Positions 25,141 through 38,612 of a stretch of DNA of 64,000 nt are shown one piece after another. A program made the position numbers and the translations under genes. Source of the stretch: Ooceraea biroi (lineage: Eukaryota; Arthropoda; Insecta; Hymenoptera; Formicidae); assembly GCF_003672135.1 (NCBI RefSeq), contig NC_039516.1, positions 5,873,838-5,937,837 of the forward strand, read 5' to 3'. Position 1 is the stretch's first letter; each line of letters begins with the position of its first letter. The notes below the pieces were generated by a model. It made no database searches. It was not told where the DNA came from and saw only the letters and a list, made by a program, of their open reading frames with translations.

Positions 25141-27882
25141 AATTAGATATCCATCGGTAATGAATGTCATTAGTAATTTTTCAATTTGCTAAAAAGCAAA
25201 AGTGTTATATACTCTTACTAAATTTATCATTTCAAATATATATTTAAAAATGTATTTTTGAAATATATTTTTGAAATATATTTTTGCAATATTGTGTAAG
25301 GTACTTTAAAATGTGTTTATTACGTTCAAGAATCCAATGACATACAATTGCGTGAATTTTATAAAGTAATAGATTTTATTTTACAAAAAGAAATTTTTAA
25401 GTTCTCGGATTGCAAATATTACGATGTTGTGAACGTAAAATTTGCATGTTTAAAAGCGTAAAAGTTGCAATTACTTACATATCGATCGTTGGATAGGATA
25501 AGACAGATCGAGGCCAATCAAATTTGGCCTTTTTAACTTGGGAGACTTTCACGATGGTAGGACGGCGATTGCGACACGTGCATTACGAATCGTATTGCGG
25601 CATTATCCGCCGTGTTCTCTCTCATTGTTCCTACTCACAATGAGATCGAGGAAATTGTCGTTTCCCACGATTAACGAGAAACGCTGGAAATCCGTCGTCT
25701 TCTCTTTCCGCCAGAGAAGATTAGATGCATTTCGATTATGTGATTAATCCGATATCTATTGATATCTATTGATACCTATACTTGAAAAGATTTTATATAA
25801 CAACATAAAAATTCTTCCGCGAAACGTCAATTATTTAATTACACTTCTCGTTTTTATTTTAAAAAAATCATCTTACCGATAAAATTATCTCTAAACAATT
25901 TATTACTCTTCAACAATAATAATAATTTACTGAATCCATGAGAGAAATATTTTGCCCATTTAGAAACGCGAGATATTTATTATTTCTTAACTCTCGAAAA
26001 TCGAGAAAATTGTTAATTGCAACATAAAGTTATCTTCTCGCACGAGGATCATGCCTGCATCTTTCCACCTTCTCGATCGCGTTTTGTTTTATGGCGCAGC
26101 AGCCACTCAACCACGACTGCAAGAAACTACATTCGGCCGCTCGCTCCTCTCGGATTTCCGCGCGCGGATTCGAAAAGAACCAAAACGCGCAAAACCGAGC
26201 GGTAAAAATCGCGGGACGATTGCCCGCGAAGAGCTTCTCGGTGGTCGGGCAACGATGGCCGAACGGTCGAAAGGCGAGAGGGGAGAGGACTGTGTGCCAG
26301 TGCGAGGGGGAGGAGGGGAATGATTCAGTAGTGAAATATGTTAGGAGGTCGCCGTAATGCCTTTCTTTCTCCCCTTTTAAAAATCGAGTGTATGAAGCGA
26401 GGCGGACAATAATATTTCACATGCCGCGAGCCTAATTGAATGCTACCACGGTAGTTCTGGTCCTTAGCGGGCCCTCGGGAGTCTTCGAGTTCCCCGGCGG
26501 TTGCCCCCTCCGGCCCTCGGACCGTCTCCCCCCAACCGTTTCGGTCATACCCCGCCTCCGCCGTCGCGATGCAGCCACCGTCGATCCGGCGTGCCACCGT
26601 GCCCCGTGTGAGGCCCAGCTGGAGAGGGAACGGTGGATCGCGCGTGGAAGGGGATCCTGGGCCCGCCAAGCGAGAGGACAATAATTAACCAGCGGTTAGT
26701 TTACGTTGCCCCCCGCGGTTCCCGGAGGCTCGGTGTGTATGCTTCGAAGGCAGAGATTCCCAACTCACGTTCAACACTTATCCCGTGCAGTTCAAGATTC
26801 TATGCATTCGCTGGTAGAATTTTGTTTAGGGCAGAATGCGTACGTCTTGTATCCTTAGGAGATCAAGATTTTCATAATTATGTGCATCATTTTTCTTCGT
26901 ATTTGCATAAAATATGGTAATCTCTGTTACAATTAGCGCGAACAGAAGAAAATAAAATTATAAACACATTTTAATAGAATGTGGTTAAATTATTCGTTAT
27001 TAATTTTCCTTGACGTTTGTAACATAATGTTATTGTTCAACAGACTTTTCGTATCAAGAAAGGAAAAGATGATAAGACTGATAAGTTTAAAAGATATCGC
27101 TCTCATTTGCAAAATAATGCAAGTAATAATGAATATAAAAGAATATACATCATGAAATCTTGCAATTAAAAGGGACTGCATATTATCGAGTATATTAAAT
27201 TAGCAACATTGTGGTAAAAATATTGGTAACATTATTTAAGTTGGGAATACCTGTGGGCCTGAGAACTCGGATCGTGGCTTGAGATTCATAAATATCGCTG
27301 TCTGTAGGTGCAGCGAGTGAGGGGTCACACCTTCTTATAATTATTAACACGACAAATGAGCTGACCCATGGATCGTATACAAAAGCCGATTGGTCACGAC
27401 GATTCGATTCGCTCTTTTCTTGATTTAGGATCGTTGGATTCAACTTGCTCTGGTTAACTTAAGGAAGTTCAAGAGATATTTTTCTCTTTCCTCCTCGGAC
27501 ATTAATCCTCGATAACACCGTAAGAGCCTTCTATCTTTTTTATTGTCATATGCTAAAAAGATATTGTAAAAATATTTGTTCTTTCTTGGACCTAACGATT
27601 TCTTTGTAAGCGTAATTAATTTCTCCATCAAATAATAATTTCTATTTAATTAGTCGTATTTTATATGCTCCACAGGGCATGATCATATTTACACCTGCTG
27701 AGCTAAAACTGACTGTTATACACTTAAGTATTACGTTTAGTAACTTTATTATCTTCGCCAATTCCTGTGTAAATTATTCTTACCAAAAAATCAGGATAGC
27801 GTCTGATTTCCTATTAAAAAATGAACAAGAATTGAGAACTTTTAAGGTAAAAATATTGACTATGAAGCTGACATCGAAAAAT

Positions 27883-27936
27883 AGAAAGAGAGAGAGAGAG
27901 AGAAAGAAAGAAAGAGAGAGAGGAGGAGAGAGAAAG
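27883..27936 (+). repeat. GA/GAAA microsatellite
   Basis: A compound run of GA and GAAA units. Similar tracts occur at 2674-2690, 33093-33146, 34119-34152 and 51000-51070. Confidence 0.85.
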
Positions 27937-28897
27937 TTATGTGGTACATCGTCGACGTTCCTTTTATTATCCGTCTCTCTACTTAGATTACATATAAATC
28001 GATAGACCGTATCCAATAAAACCACTCACCCTACATCTTCTTCGGCCACGTCCTCTCTTCATTGATTGATTTGTGGCTAGCGAAGTATGGGCGTGGCTGG
28101 GGATTTTCGGGTGATAAATACCGACGCGAGATTTTCATCTCTCCGCGCCCGAAGACACCTGCTGCCTGAAACCTTTTCACACACTGGCCCTGACCCCGAG
28201 GCCCGATGATTCCCGAGGAGAGTCTCCTCTTCTTCTCCTGCCCTCCGTCGTTCCTCCTCCACGATCCGCAGCACGTCTTTTTTCTTGGAATCCGTCGGAG
28301 GTGTCATGCCACGTCCACGAAGGTAGATCGTAATCGGGCGCAGTCGAAATGCAATCGAAGAATTGATTGGTGAAATGGATGGTCCGCGACGGACAATATA
28401 TTTTCTATCATAAATTCCGTCGTCGAGACAATCGTCTATTTCTCGGAAGAAACGCTCGTGTGGATGTGTGACACTTGTAATCTAAAATTATGTTATATTC
28501 TTGAATGATGTGTATGTATCAGTATGTGTCATTTATCTTTGCATCCTGAATTAAAATTTGATTTAACTTTCCTGTTTTCCATGAAAAAAACTGCGAAAAT
28601 TTTTCCGTAATAACACTAATTTCTTTGTTAATAAGTACCTTGCATGTATAATCGCATGTTTAAAACGTACATTAACATAAAATTACATAGCACAATACAG
28701 GCTCTCGGAGATGCGAAATGAAAGAAAGATCCATATCTCATGCTTAGAAAATATTTGCAACGATTCGTCGCCGCTCTCGCATTTGGAAAATAAATTCCAA
28801 AATAGTTTCATTGTGATTTAGACAATATCGCGAAAACATTTTCACTTTTTATGAACGTTCTGTGTCAGAATACCTTTGACCTCGGCAAATGCTCTCA

Positions 28898-28997
28898 GAA
28901 TATTCTCATTCTCTGGAGGATATTCTGAGAATATTCTCTGGAGAACTCTTAGAACGTTCTCCATTCACAACAGAGACAGAACCTCCGGAGAATATTC
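28898..28997. promoter_or_regulatory. cluster of GAANNTTC palindromes (heat-shock-element-like)
   Basis: Four GAANNTTC palindromes lie at 28898-28905, 28929-28936, 28952-28959 and 28990-28997, three of them GAATATTC within AGAATATTCT. Inverted nGAAn pentamers are the binding unit of heat-shock factor. Spacing between neighbouring units is not the regular 5-bp phasing of a long continuous element, and no adjacent gene is identified, so a decayed tandem repeat is an alternative. Confidence 0.35.
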
Positions 28998-29188
28998 TCA
29001 TTTCACGTCACTCGGCTCGATGGGACGACGGGCTCGGAGTGCAAAGGGCTGACAATGTCCTCCTTAGAAACACGCGATCGCCGGCTCTTTCTTACGTGAA
29101 TAATCGTTATTGCCCCGACACCGGCGGTCGGACGATAATTTTCGTCCTCATACCGGATCCGATGACGCGATTGCCTCTACAATCCTCC

Positions 29189-29219
29189 TCCCTCGCCCTC
29201 GCCCTCGCCCTCACCCTCC
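29189..29219 (+). repeat. CCCTCG hexamer tandem repeat
   Basis: About five imperfect CCCTCG/CCCTCA units in tandem. Confidence 0.7.
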
Positions 29220-29879
29220 TCTCGAGTTGGCCGCGCAGAATTTCTCTCGCGCTGCCGCGTTTTTTATTTATCGCGCTACTTATCTCTCCGAAATTGTTGA
29301 TACTTAAACGCGGCCGCTATCGGCCCTCTTCGCGGGATAAGTGATAGTTATTGCCGCAACGAAAGCGGCGGCGATAACTTCCCTCGCGATGTGCCTTGCC
29401 GGACCCGATGAAACGAAGGTGCCCGTAGGGCTCGAAAAGAAGGAGTCTCCCCTTTTACCGGGGACCCCGCGCCATCCACCTCCGTTTTCGCATCTCTCGT
29501 GCGTCTCTTTTCCGTACGGTCTTTTATTTCTCATTCATCGCGACCGAACGGGCCGATTATAATTGTAAATGCTACCATAAACCAGGCCTAACGCCGGCGC
29601 GAGGTGAAATGAATTGGCACGTTGGGGTTAAGCTCCGCGCGGAATCCGCGGGGGGCCCGCATGATGAGCGTAGGGCCCCGGCGGAGTGTTGTGAATGGCC
29701 CCGAAGAATAACGTCCGGGGCCCCTCGGACCTCTCGGGCCTCTCGGGCCATTAACTTGCGCGCGGCACTAAATCATCGTTGCTGTCATCATCCTCGTTAT
29801 CTACCGCCCCCGCCGACGACTCTTACCACCAGCTATTTGTATTATCGTCATCGTTTCACGGCTCGCTGGCCGGCCTGTG

Positions 29880-29923
29880 GAACGAACGAATAAACGAACG
29901 AACGATCGATCGATCGATCGATC
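29880..29923 (+). repeat. GAAC and GATC tetranucleotide repeats
   Basis: Imperfect GAAC units are followed by five GATC units in tandem. Self-complementary GATC runs can extrude cruciforms; nothing further is supported. Confidence 0.75.
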
Positions 29924-31013
29924 GGTCGTACGCGAGGTCAGGTAGATTTAATAAGTCAGAATGGGCCACAGCGCGGTGACCTGTGAGCCTTGATGAATCT
30001 CTCATGGGTGGAGATTTTGATTAACGATATTAATTAGCCGTGTGATTATTAGTCTTTTCATGTAATTACCAGCTTTTTGGTTTGGTTGACATGCTGTCAT
30101 TGTCTGTTTTGTGCACATGTGTACCTTAGGTCCATTAGACCCGCAATTTGTTTCGTTTATGTGATCGAAAGAAGTAGACTTCATGACATTTAATGTATAA
30201 TATAATCGGATTTACAGCGTGTGTGTTCTTTGCTATTCGATTTTACGTATATAAAATGATGTATTAATATTTCATATGCATCCTGTAAGATAATATGCAA
30301 TTTAAAAAGTTATAAAATTATCAATGATCAACGTGACAGAGGTACATAGCGGAGCTAACTAGAAGAATATCAAATATACGACGACATTAAATAGCAACGT
30401 TATTATTAGTTTCGATTACTTCATAATGATACACGAATACAGCTTTAATGTATATTAACGAGAGAGTGAAATTACTCAACGAAGCGGATTTAATGACATC
30501 AACGACATCTTCTGACGTCTCTGCTCGCACAGACTATAAATTTATTTTAGTGTCTAATAAAATAAAATTTGCCGATAACGTGTAGGAAAGAACCGCTGTA
30601 TTTTGATTCAGCACTGAAACAATGCATTTGAATTTCATTTGCAATAATTGCATTAGTAAAGTTTCAGAATATGTCCCGCTTGACATTTTACATAATTTTC
30701 AAATAATTTTGGCGACGAACTAATCCTTTGATCATGTCTTTCTACTGCATGTTTGTGTGAAAATTTTCCATAATTTTATAATATCTAAAAATCTGCGTGT
30801 TACAACAAAAAAAAAGAGTGCATACTTGAATACTTTTATGTAATAAATTATTCCCATCGGTCTTTCCTCATTCAGACCCAATAACGTACAGAAGAGAGAA
30901 ACGAATGTGATTGAGGAGGGCTGAACGACGGCGATTTCGCCGCCACGGTCGTGGTCCGTTTCTCCTGGCCGGTCGTCGTTTCGCGCGATCGCGTCATGTC
31001 CGGCTGATTCGCG

Positions 31014-31135
31014 ATGTCCGGTCAGCGTGATCGTCGTCCGCGCACGTTGTTGAGCGCCGGGTGGGCGCGCGCGGGGACCAAGGGACCAGCGGTCCCCGCG
31101 GAAGGAAGCCCCCGCTCCCGCACAACCATAAGCGA
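31014..31135 (+). CDS. possible first coding exon, unidentified
   Basis: Within a CpG-rich island, an ATG at 31014 opens a 40-codon frame (start MSGQRDRRPRTLLSAG) that reaches a consensus donor GTAAGTAT at 31136 after two further bases. The amino acids are Arg/Pro/Gly-rich, as GC-rich DNA tends to give. A 10-bp perfect inverted repeat (CGCGGGGACC, 31070-31079; GGTCCCCGCG, 31091-31100) sits inside it. No downstream exon is established. A non-coding first exon or chance is equally possible. Confidence 0.22.
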
Positions 31136-31141
31136 GTAAGT

Positions 31142-34100
31142 ATGTATATGGTTGGCGCGTTCCTCCGCGGGGGGTACGTCACTGTCCCCCAGTGTTGGCC
31201 ACGCAAGGTTAGTCCGCGTCTTCTCCATCCTCCCGTGAACCCTCTCACTCCCTTGATTCATCAGTCTACCTCCTTCCTTCCACACGAAGCCTTCTTCACT
31301 GCCTGCTGGTCACCGCATTCCGATCTGCCCCCCTCCGTGCGCCCCTCTGGTTCTCTTTCTTTAAAATCTCCCCCTGCCTCCCACCTTCTCGTATCCCGGA
31401 CTCCTTTCCTCCCGTGCCATTCGTACCACGCATTCGTGCAGGCCTCTTCGAGGCTTCAAGCGTCCTGACACTCTCGTATACCGGTGGTATCATCGTAGTT
31501 GGCTGCAGCCTTTAAGCTTTTATCCCTCTCCAACCCAGAGGGAGAAGATAACATCGGCTCGCCTCACGGTCTCCTCTTCTCTTCTCTTCGGGCTCGCCAG
31601 CACTTAGAATAAGAGAGGAGAGACCCCACTGAGCGAGGCACCGCGGTGGGTATTCCGGGTACAACCTGCCACTCGTCAGCCCACCCTCGTGCGCGCGTGT
31701 GCGTGTACACGTGTACGCGCGCCCGCGCACACCTCCGCGGCGCGCCGGAGCTACCAGTGGACTCGCGAGCGCGATGAGGGCGGAAGGCAGGGAACCGAGG
31801 GGGAAGACGAAGGGGGAAAGGGGGCCGGATCGCTGAACCGAATGCACCGATCCACGGATCCGATAGCGGCCGCGGAAGAAAAAAATGACAGGACGTTACC
31901 TTGAGGAGAGCCTGACGTATTCTAATAGGCCGGAGCTTTCGCGCGGGCACACCCGGGGATAGCCGGTATCACCGATTTCGTTCTCCTTTTTTTCATTTTC
32001 CTCTTCTTGCGTTGATTGATAGAAAGGCGAGGGACACAGGGAGGAAGGCGTTGCTTTTCGTCAGAACCTCGGTATCCGTTACGGTGCCGAGTGTATACCC
32101 CGGTATCCTGGTCTCGCTGACGATCAGGCAGCGGATACATTTCTTCCCGCAAGATACCGGTATTCCCAGGATGTATTCATTCTGCCCGTACTTAGATACT
32201 GAAGACATGGTACCTTTTGTATCTCAGCGCTGTCGCTCGACGTCGACGAGATCATGACAAGTGCAATTGCACGGTAATGGCCGGACGTGGCGTCGCAATT
32301 CCCGGTGGTTGATTACTCCCCGATGCCGATGTATCCGCGTAGCGTATTGTTGACACGATCGTCTCGGTCGGTGTGTTGGCGGATCGTCGCGGATCAAACA
32401 ATGAGCCCGCCGGTGAGATTGCCTCTCGGACGAGAGGTTGAACGCGCGATACAGCGCGCAGATAGCGAGCCAGAAAAAGGTCCACCTTTCAAGAGAAAGC
32501 TCGACGCGCTCTGATAAGTCGACGTACCGAGATTACAGCCGGCTAGCGCCACCCGGCGATGACTACGCTGATAATGATGTTGATGATCTCTAGGTACGTT
32601 GGATTTTATCTAATGGCACGGAGATGCCACGTTTCAGCGTCAGCAACGATCATGGGAACGAACACGCGATCGCTAATGAGATAGGACGGCCAGCGGGACG
32701 TTCCTACCTTGACCGGGTGCAGAAGCGAGACGGGTTTGCTCATGCAACTTGGGACAGCGGCTTCCGAAGCGTCGACGAGGCACCGATCAATGCTTACGAC
32801 GAACATTTCTCGAATTCGGATGCAGCTCACCAGTTTCGTAATTCACTTCGTAATTGTTTGTCCATTTATAATCTTGAAATGTAACGATGAAATTTTTCGT
32901 TACGTCGTTTAGGTCGCATAATGAAAAGTTATCCTGAAAACATTGATCAAACATCTCAAGTACTATTTCCTATCACGATGAAAAATCTGAGGGAGAATTC
33001 AATCAAAATCATGGGGGGAATTCAATCGTATTACTGTCACCATTATCTCTATAAATTACTGCTTGTCCGGATTCCATAAATTTCTAAGTAACGAAAGAAA
33101 GAGAGAGAGAGGAAAGGGAAGGAGAAAGCGAGAAAGAAAGAAATTAAAAAATCACGCGAGGATTTAAATTTTAAATACACGACGTCGCGTTCGGAGCGCG
33201 GCAGATAGCGGCCGGTCGTTAGTATTACCTGCTATTCAGAAGACGAGCGCTGCAGCGTTCCACAGTAGCGGTCTCTCCGACTCTGTCTCTCATCCTCGGA
33301 GAGATCGAGGACATAAATCTCGCCGCGTGCTTAAAATATGTCGCGAGGTGAGACGATCTTTCCCCGTCGAGGGAGAGCCAACCCGCGAGGCCGCCGCCGT
33401 CGCCGCGTCGGAATCATCGGGTGAGCACGGATCCGTGACAATAAAATAGATAGCGGCCAGTTATTTGTGATCTACCCTGTATGAGGCCTGCCCTTCGTCC
33501 GTTTATACAGAGCTAACAAGATGTTTCACGGATCACCCGTAATGCTGGGGGATCGGATACTCTGGAGGTCTCTCGGCCGGATTTCAACTCGCTCGGACTC
33601 TGACGAGGCAGACTGGAACTCCGCATATATTAAACGCTACATTTCGATGTTCTCCCGGTTGCGCAGCGGGAATCGGTGGAAAAATCGCGTTCCTGCTCTT
33701 AACATTTCGTTCCGTTGCAGAATCGCTGTCTTAGGTATCCAGTCGAGACGATAAAAAGTAACGATTACCTTAACTCGACTGTTAGAAAAATGTCAAGCGT
33801 GCTGTCACGCATTTTCCTGCAGAGATAAAGAGGTTGTCATTATCTTTCTTCATCACATTTTTATTTACAGTAATTGGATTTTTAATCTTCTAAATCGAGA
33901 ACACAAATATATGCGAGCAACTAAACAACAACTTTCATCTATGTATAAATCAACGAGGAGTAGTTTGTAGTGTATCAAAGAACAACAGTCTGAAGCGTAT
34001 GATACGAACGAGGGCACGCGCTGCCGATCGTTCGCGTTAATAAGACGCTGACGAATCGGTCGATCGTTCGATCCCATTGTGCGGTCCGAGATGCTTGAGA

Positions 34101-34702
34101 AAAAATTACATCCTTTCACAGAGAAAGAGAGAGAGAGGGAGAGAGAGAGGGAATGAGTAAGAGAAAAATACCTGGCTCCTTTTTGAGCGGACCGGATGAG
34201 GCGGATACGTCGCGTCATCGTTTGTCAGCGATCCAGCGAAGAAGCGGTCGGTTCCTCGTCTCGAGAGTGGTCGCGGCCGCTAATGTTGTTTTCGGCGCTA
34301 CCGTATAATCGTCGCCGCAGCCATTGTCGTGCTCACGAGATGTGTTTTCCGGGGGCCCGGTCGGCCAGGGTCGAGGGTGTTCTCGATATTTGAAGAGGTG
34401 GAGGCGGCCGTCGGTAAGTCGAGTGGATCCGAAACACTCGCGCTCTGTAGCCACGAGAGTGAGAGCGGCTTCTCGAGTGGCTGCCGCAACGAAAACACTA
34501 ATTCCGGCCGCTCGACAGCCTCCCTGGAATCGTTCTGAATAAGATTAGGCGATTCGCCTCTCCACACGATTTCCTCGTGGCGGGCGGTAGGTGATGGTGA
34601 AATTAATCCACCGCACGAAAAATGATAGGAGCCGCTCCAGAAAAGCCTCGCATGATGCCGTCAGTAGGACGTGTATTTATGTGTATCTTCTCCTTCTTTC
34701 AG
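31142..34702. other. GC island flank, no gene recognised
   Basis: Positions 31200-31470 are pyrimidine-rich and 31750-31830 purine-rich on +, giving long skewed frames on both strands. At 31690-31735 there is an alternating GTGCGC/GTGTAC tract, almost self-complementary, of the kind that can adopt left-handed DNA. GA repeats lie at 33093-33146 and 34119-34152. A donor-like GTAAGT at 34413 follows an open frame from 34329 but no clean acceptor precedes it. Confidence 0.4.
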
Positions 34703-34762
34703 TACTTCTCGATGGACGACCATGCACTGCGTTGCACAAACGAAGGCGAGTCTTTGGAACTG
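34703..34762 (+). other. possible 60-bp internal exon
   Basis: A pyrimidine-rich acceptor (TCTCCTTCTTTCAG, ending 34702) and a strong donor (GTGAGT at 34763) bound exactly 60 bp. All three frames are open, so the protein cannot be chosen; in one frame it reads YFSMDDHALRCTNEGESLEL. The splice sites are the only evidence. It may belong to a gene whose other exons were not found, or be a decoy. Confidence 0.25.
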
Positions 34763-34769
34763 GTGAGTG

Positions 34770-37700
34770 AATTGACGAAGATTATAAGCAATTTAAGTCA
34801 TTAATTATGTGGTTTAAGCTTATAACATTGCAATTTATGCAAAAATTTCTGACATATTTTATCTTGTTTTTTGTCAAAATTTGCATACATCTCATGAATT
34901 TAAGACTTGCTTTTAAATATTTAAAGTAAAGATAGTATTTTAGATTTTTCTATAAAATTTTTATCCAGATTAAAATAATTTTCCATTACAAATAAATAGT
35001 ATTTAAAAAATGTATATCAAATATTTTTGTTTCCAAGCTATTTCTGTATTTTCATCGTATGTATCGATTTGCTGTTTGCTTGAAATAGCACAATTACCAA
35101 ACAATTCACATGGTCCATCGCGACAAATATATTTTAATGAAGTACGCGACGCGTGTAATAACGTATAAGAATATTAAAACGGTGATTGCCCGAGCGCAAA
35201 CACTAATACGACTTGGTAAAGGCATATAAGCGTGGCCGTTGAAATCTCGTGAAAGAGGACGGTCGAATTCGTCGCTCTTGAGAGCAGGAGGGATCCGTTC
35301 GAGCATGATTTGTGTCTCGAGGATGCCTGGTGAGGAGCAAAACGAGTTCCTCTGGGTCCGAGGAGAGCGAGGTCGTTTTAAAAGGATTGCCAACACGGTA
35401 ACGTAGGTGTGTGCCGGATCGTAACAAAACGCTCGTGATGCCCGACAAATCTCTTCGGGGAAGTTATCGAAGAGGCCGAAAGTTTCGTTTCGGGCATAAA
35501 TACGAAACGGGACTTTTGAGGAAGGCATGACAGCGCAGCGTCGAGTCTTGACGGCGAGCCATTTGACGTCGGTTGAGCCGAGAGATCGGAGCGTGTCGTC
35601 TACCAATTTTGGAACCCCGAACGAATTGACGCGCACTGACGCAACATGAATATTCATTTCTTCTTCTTGCCTCTCGATGACAGCTATTATAGCCACTTAG
35701 GCCTATAATCGAGACCGCTAGTCGAGATGACACCGACATGCGTGCCAACGTCTTCGCTTTTAAGCACAATAAGGGCGCTTAAACAGGGGTTCATCTCGAG
35801 CTCGTATAGCCGAATAACTTTGTACCCTCATTTCAAGGTTTGCACCGATTTTCCTGTGCAGTTTTAATGACTTTAACAAAGTAAAGTTCTGCTCTTTTTT
35901 AAAGACAATTACATGCGATATTCCTAAAATGTGACGTCGCGATTTAATGAAATTCTTGTTTCACGTTACTGTGAGCGAAAATGTACATTTCTTTTACCGT
36001 GCGTTCTAATGCACTGTGTGCACTTTCCTCCGCATCGTGCGACTGCTGACTCGCAAATTGAATCGAGGACGAGCTGCGGTCCGGGATGCGTTTAATCCGG
36101 CGTTTGTCTTCCCGATCCGGCGCGGCGCAATTTCTGATGTATTACGTGGCGGCGCGTACGTGATGGTTCACCCGGTATGCAGGCAATAATTCTGACGTTA
36201 TATCACCTATCGGCCTAAGTATTAGGCGGCGGCCGATATAATGACGTATCTAAGGCGAAATGGGAGGGTACAGAGACGCCGCGGGAACCCACGTTATTAC
36301 ATGCTATTGGGAACTAATTTGAATCAATTTACTTTAGGTGGCCTCTCAGCGCGTTTTCTTAACTCGGGCCGCGCGTTTAGCGCGAACGTGTTGGCGGTGC
36401 CGCGATCCACTTCAAAGGCCGTATTGCAAATCGACCTGTAAATCGTGACGTAAAAAAGTCGCGAGTAATCGACGAGCGAGAAAATGCGATATCGAACATT
36501 TCAGCGCTGGACATACGAGGACCTCTAAGTTTTAGTGCCTACATGAAGATTAAAAGGATTCAATTGCACGGAACGCAATCGGCAAAAGCCAATCGGAGAT
36601 TCATTAAAAGCAATTTCTTTCTCGCGGACTCCGTTATCGCAATCTTTGTAACGATTTATAGTTTTCTGCACGAACACGCGCATGCGCGTGCACGCGTGAG
36701 CATTGTTTAATACTGGACATGAAGACGTAGAGTCGTTGCGAATTTCATTTAAGGGGTGCTACGATCGAAACGACCACCATGAGATAACGTGCGATAGAAG
36801 CTGCTTTAGGAACGAATGGAGTGACGGAGTATCATAAAGTCCCGATTCTGCACGCACGTCGATCCGATCTCTAATCCGTGGATTAGAGCGCCCTCGAGAA
36901 AAAAATCGCGAGAGCGATTTCATTAAATTCGTTACGACTGGCCCCCTCCTCGTTCGCGCTCCTATGCCGAATCGTAAATCCCACGATTGGGTGATTTACT
37001 GCCGTTAAATCGGGTTTTCTATTGCGACGGCCGACTTATCGCGCGTCTATCCGGTATATACCTGTCAATGTGCACGCGACCACTTACGCATGTGGAGCCC
37101 GCTTACGTATGAGCTGTTTCTTTGATCTAATCTATCGAGGATTGATCGCATTAGAAAAATCGATATTTTTTCCAGATTTTTGAAAATATTTTTCTGCAAA
37201 TTTGAATCTTAACACAAGATTGTTATTTTACAAATATCGTATTTTTGTAAACATGCAATTGTTGTTATGTAACTTCGAGTATTAAGGTATTCTAACAATC
37301 GAGTTTTGAAATTCTCGTATCTTCGAAATATTTTTGAAGAATTTGATATTTCTTTGCTTTAGAATTTTTATTTGAAATCTCTGTGATATGAAAAAATTGC
37401 AAAATACTCCGTGCGTTTAGCGGGACATAATGTGATCTTCGAGTATAATCAAACGATCTAGGATGCGCCAATGTTACGAGTCAAGGGGTGCACGCGAGCC
37501 GCCCTCCGTTCACAGTTAAATTCTCCACGGAGATTGGGATCAGGGACAAATTCACCCCTCTTGCGATCTCCGCGGCCATAAATCACGGATTAAAGCGGAC
37601 GCATGTAATTCGCAGCAGTTTTAACCGTAAACAGTTTAATCTTAGCTGCGAGTCTAAAATGGTCACGTCAAAACAAGAGATCCTTCATGCTCTTCTCTAA

Positions 37701-38606
37701 ACCCTCGGTGCCTCCGGAACCCTTTTCACGGATGGAGTTACAGAGATACAGAGAAATACAGAGATTACGACAAGCATTACCATCTTCGACTATGAAATTA
37801 ATACTGTCAAAGCATTTATCCTGATTCTATTTAATTTCCTTTCTCGAAAGCATCTGTCTTGCCATAATACCGATTTATTGTTATCTTCATCCGTACTGTC
37901 ATGAACTTCGCGAAATTGAATCACGTGCTTCGCGCTTGACAGAGCGCACGTCGGAACGTGCCGCAATCGTGAAGATCGTCGAAAAAACGACCGTTTCTCT
38001 TCACCTGTACTTCAATTTCGATACGTCGGCGCGATTTGCTCGCGAGTAAAAAAACGTCTCGTGGCCTCGTCGAGGGCTTTAGGGGCACGGAATAAAATTG
38101 ACGAAATTTTTACGGCACGCGTCATCTGGCGCGGCAGTCGTAGCCATCTACAAGCGGTCGGGTTGTCTCATAAAGTAACTCGTAAGTTTATTACGATCGT
38201 TATTAGGCCGATACATAATACTGTGACCATTTATTGCCGCGATATTGAGGTCGATATTGCCACTGTGAGGAAATGTCTCCGCGTATGAAAATTTGCGAGC
38301 ACCGCGCGAGTTGTGACGACGTCGCGGAATCTTGCAAATCTCGTAAAATTTCATTTACGATCTTGAATACCAGTGTCACCTATTGCTCCTTATTTAATAG
38401 ATTCAATTCGAAATTAAACTCGATCTGCCACACAGACTGCAAGATAAGATTTATAGATTAATATTAACTCATTTTAGAGATCTTGGATTAATGTATATTA
38501 GAATTTATATAAGACTCTAGCATAATATCAATTTAACAATTTCAATATTACTTTTTAACATTGACCCAAAAATTTCAACAAAAAGTATCTTTTATGAAAA
38601 TATGAT
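34770..38606. other. gene-poor stretch, one long minus-strand frame
   Basis: AT-rich to 35100, then mixed. A minus-strand frame at 35696-35106 is the only notable one (see findings). A CGCG/TGCG alternating tract occurs at 36665-36705. Nothing else is recognised. Confidence 0.35.
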
Positions 38607-38612
38607 ACTCAC

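Larger units (their letters stand above)
24092..28897. other. gene-poor stretch, no gene recognised
   Basis: Mostly AT-rich, with a GC-rich patch at 26080-26740 where frames overlap on both strands. It contains the hairpin at 24671-24726, the tandem pair at 25097-25140, and a GA/GAAA microsatellite at 27883-27936. No frame has a recognisable domain. Confidence 0.4.
28998..31013. other. GC-rich then AT-rich DNA, no gene recognised
   Basis: A GC-rich block spans about 29000-29950, with a CCCTCG-type hexamer repeat at 29189-29219 and (GAAC)n followed by (GATC)n at 29880-29923. After 30000 it is AT-rich and empty of credible frames until the GC island that starts near 30920. Confidence 0.4.

Noticed and set aside
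32256..32268. miR-92-like 13-mer on the minus strand (AATTGCACTTGTC)
   Set aside because: The rest of the mature sequence differs and the flanks do not pair into a hairpin.
37799..37809. miR-8/200-like seed (TAATACTGTCA)
   Set aside because: Match ends after the first 11 bases and no complementary arm lies upstream.
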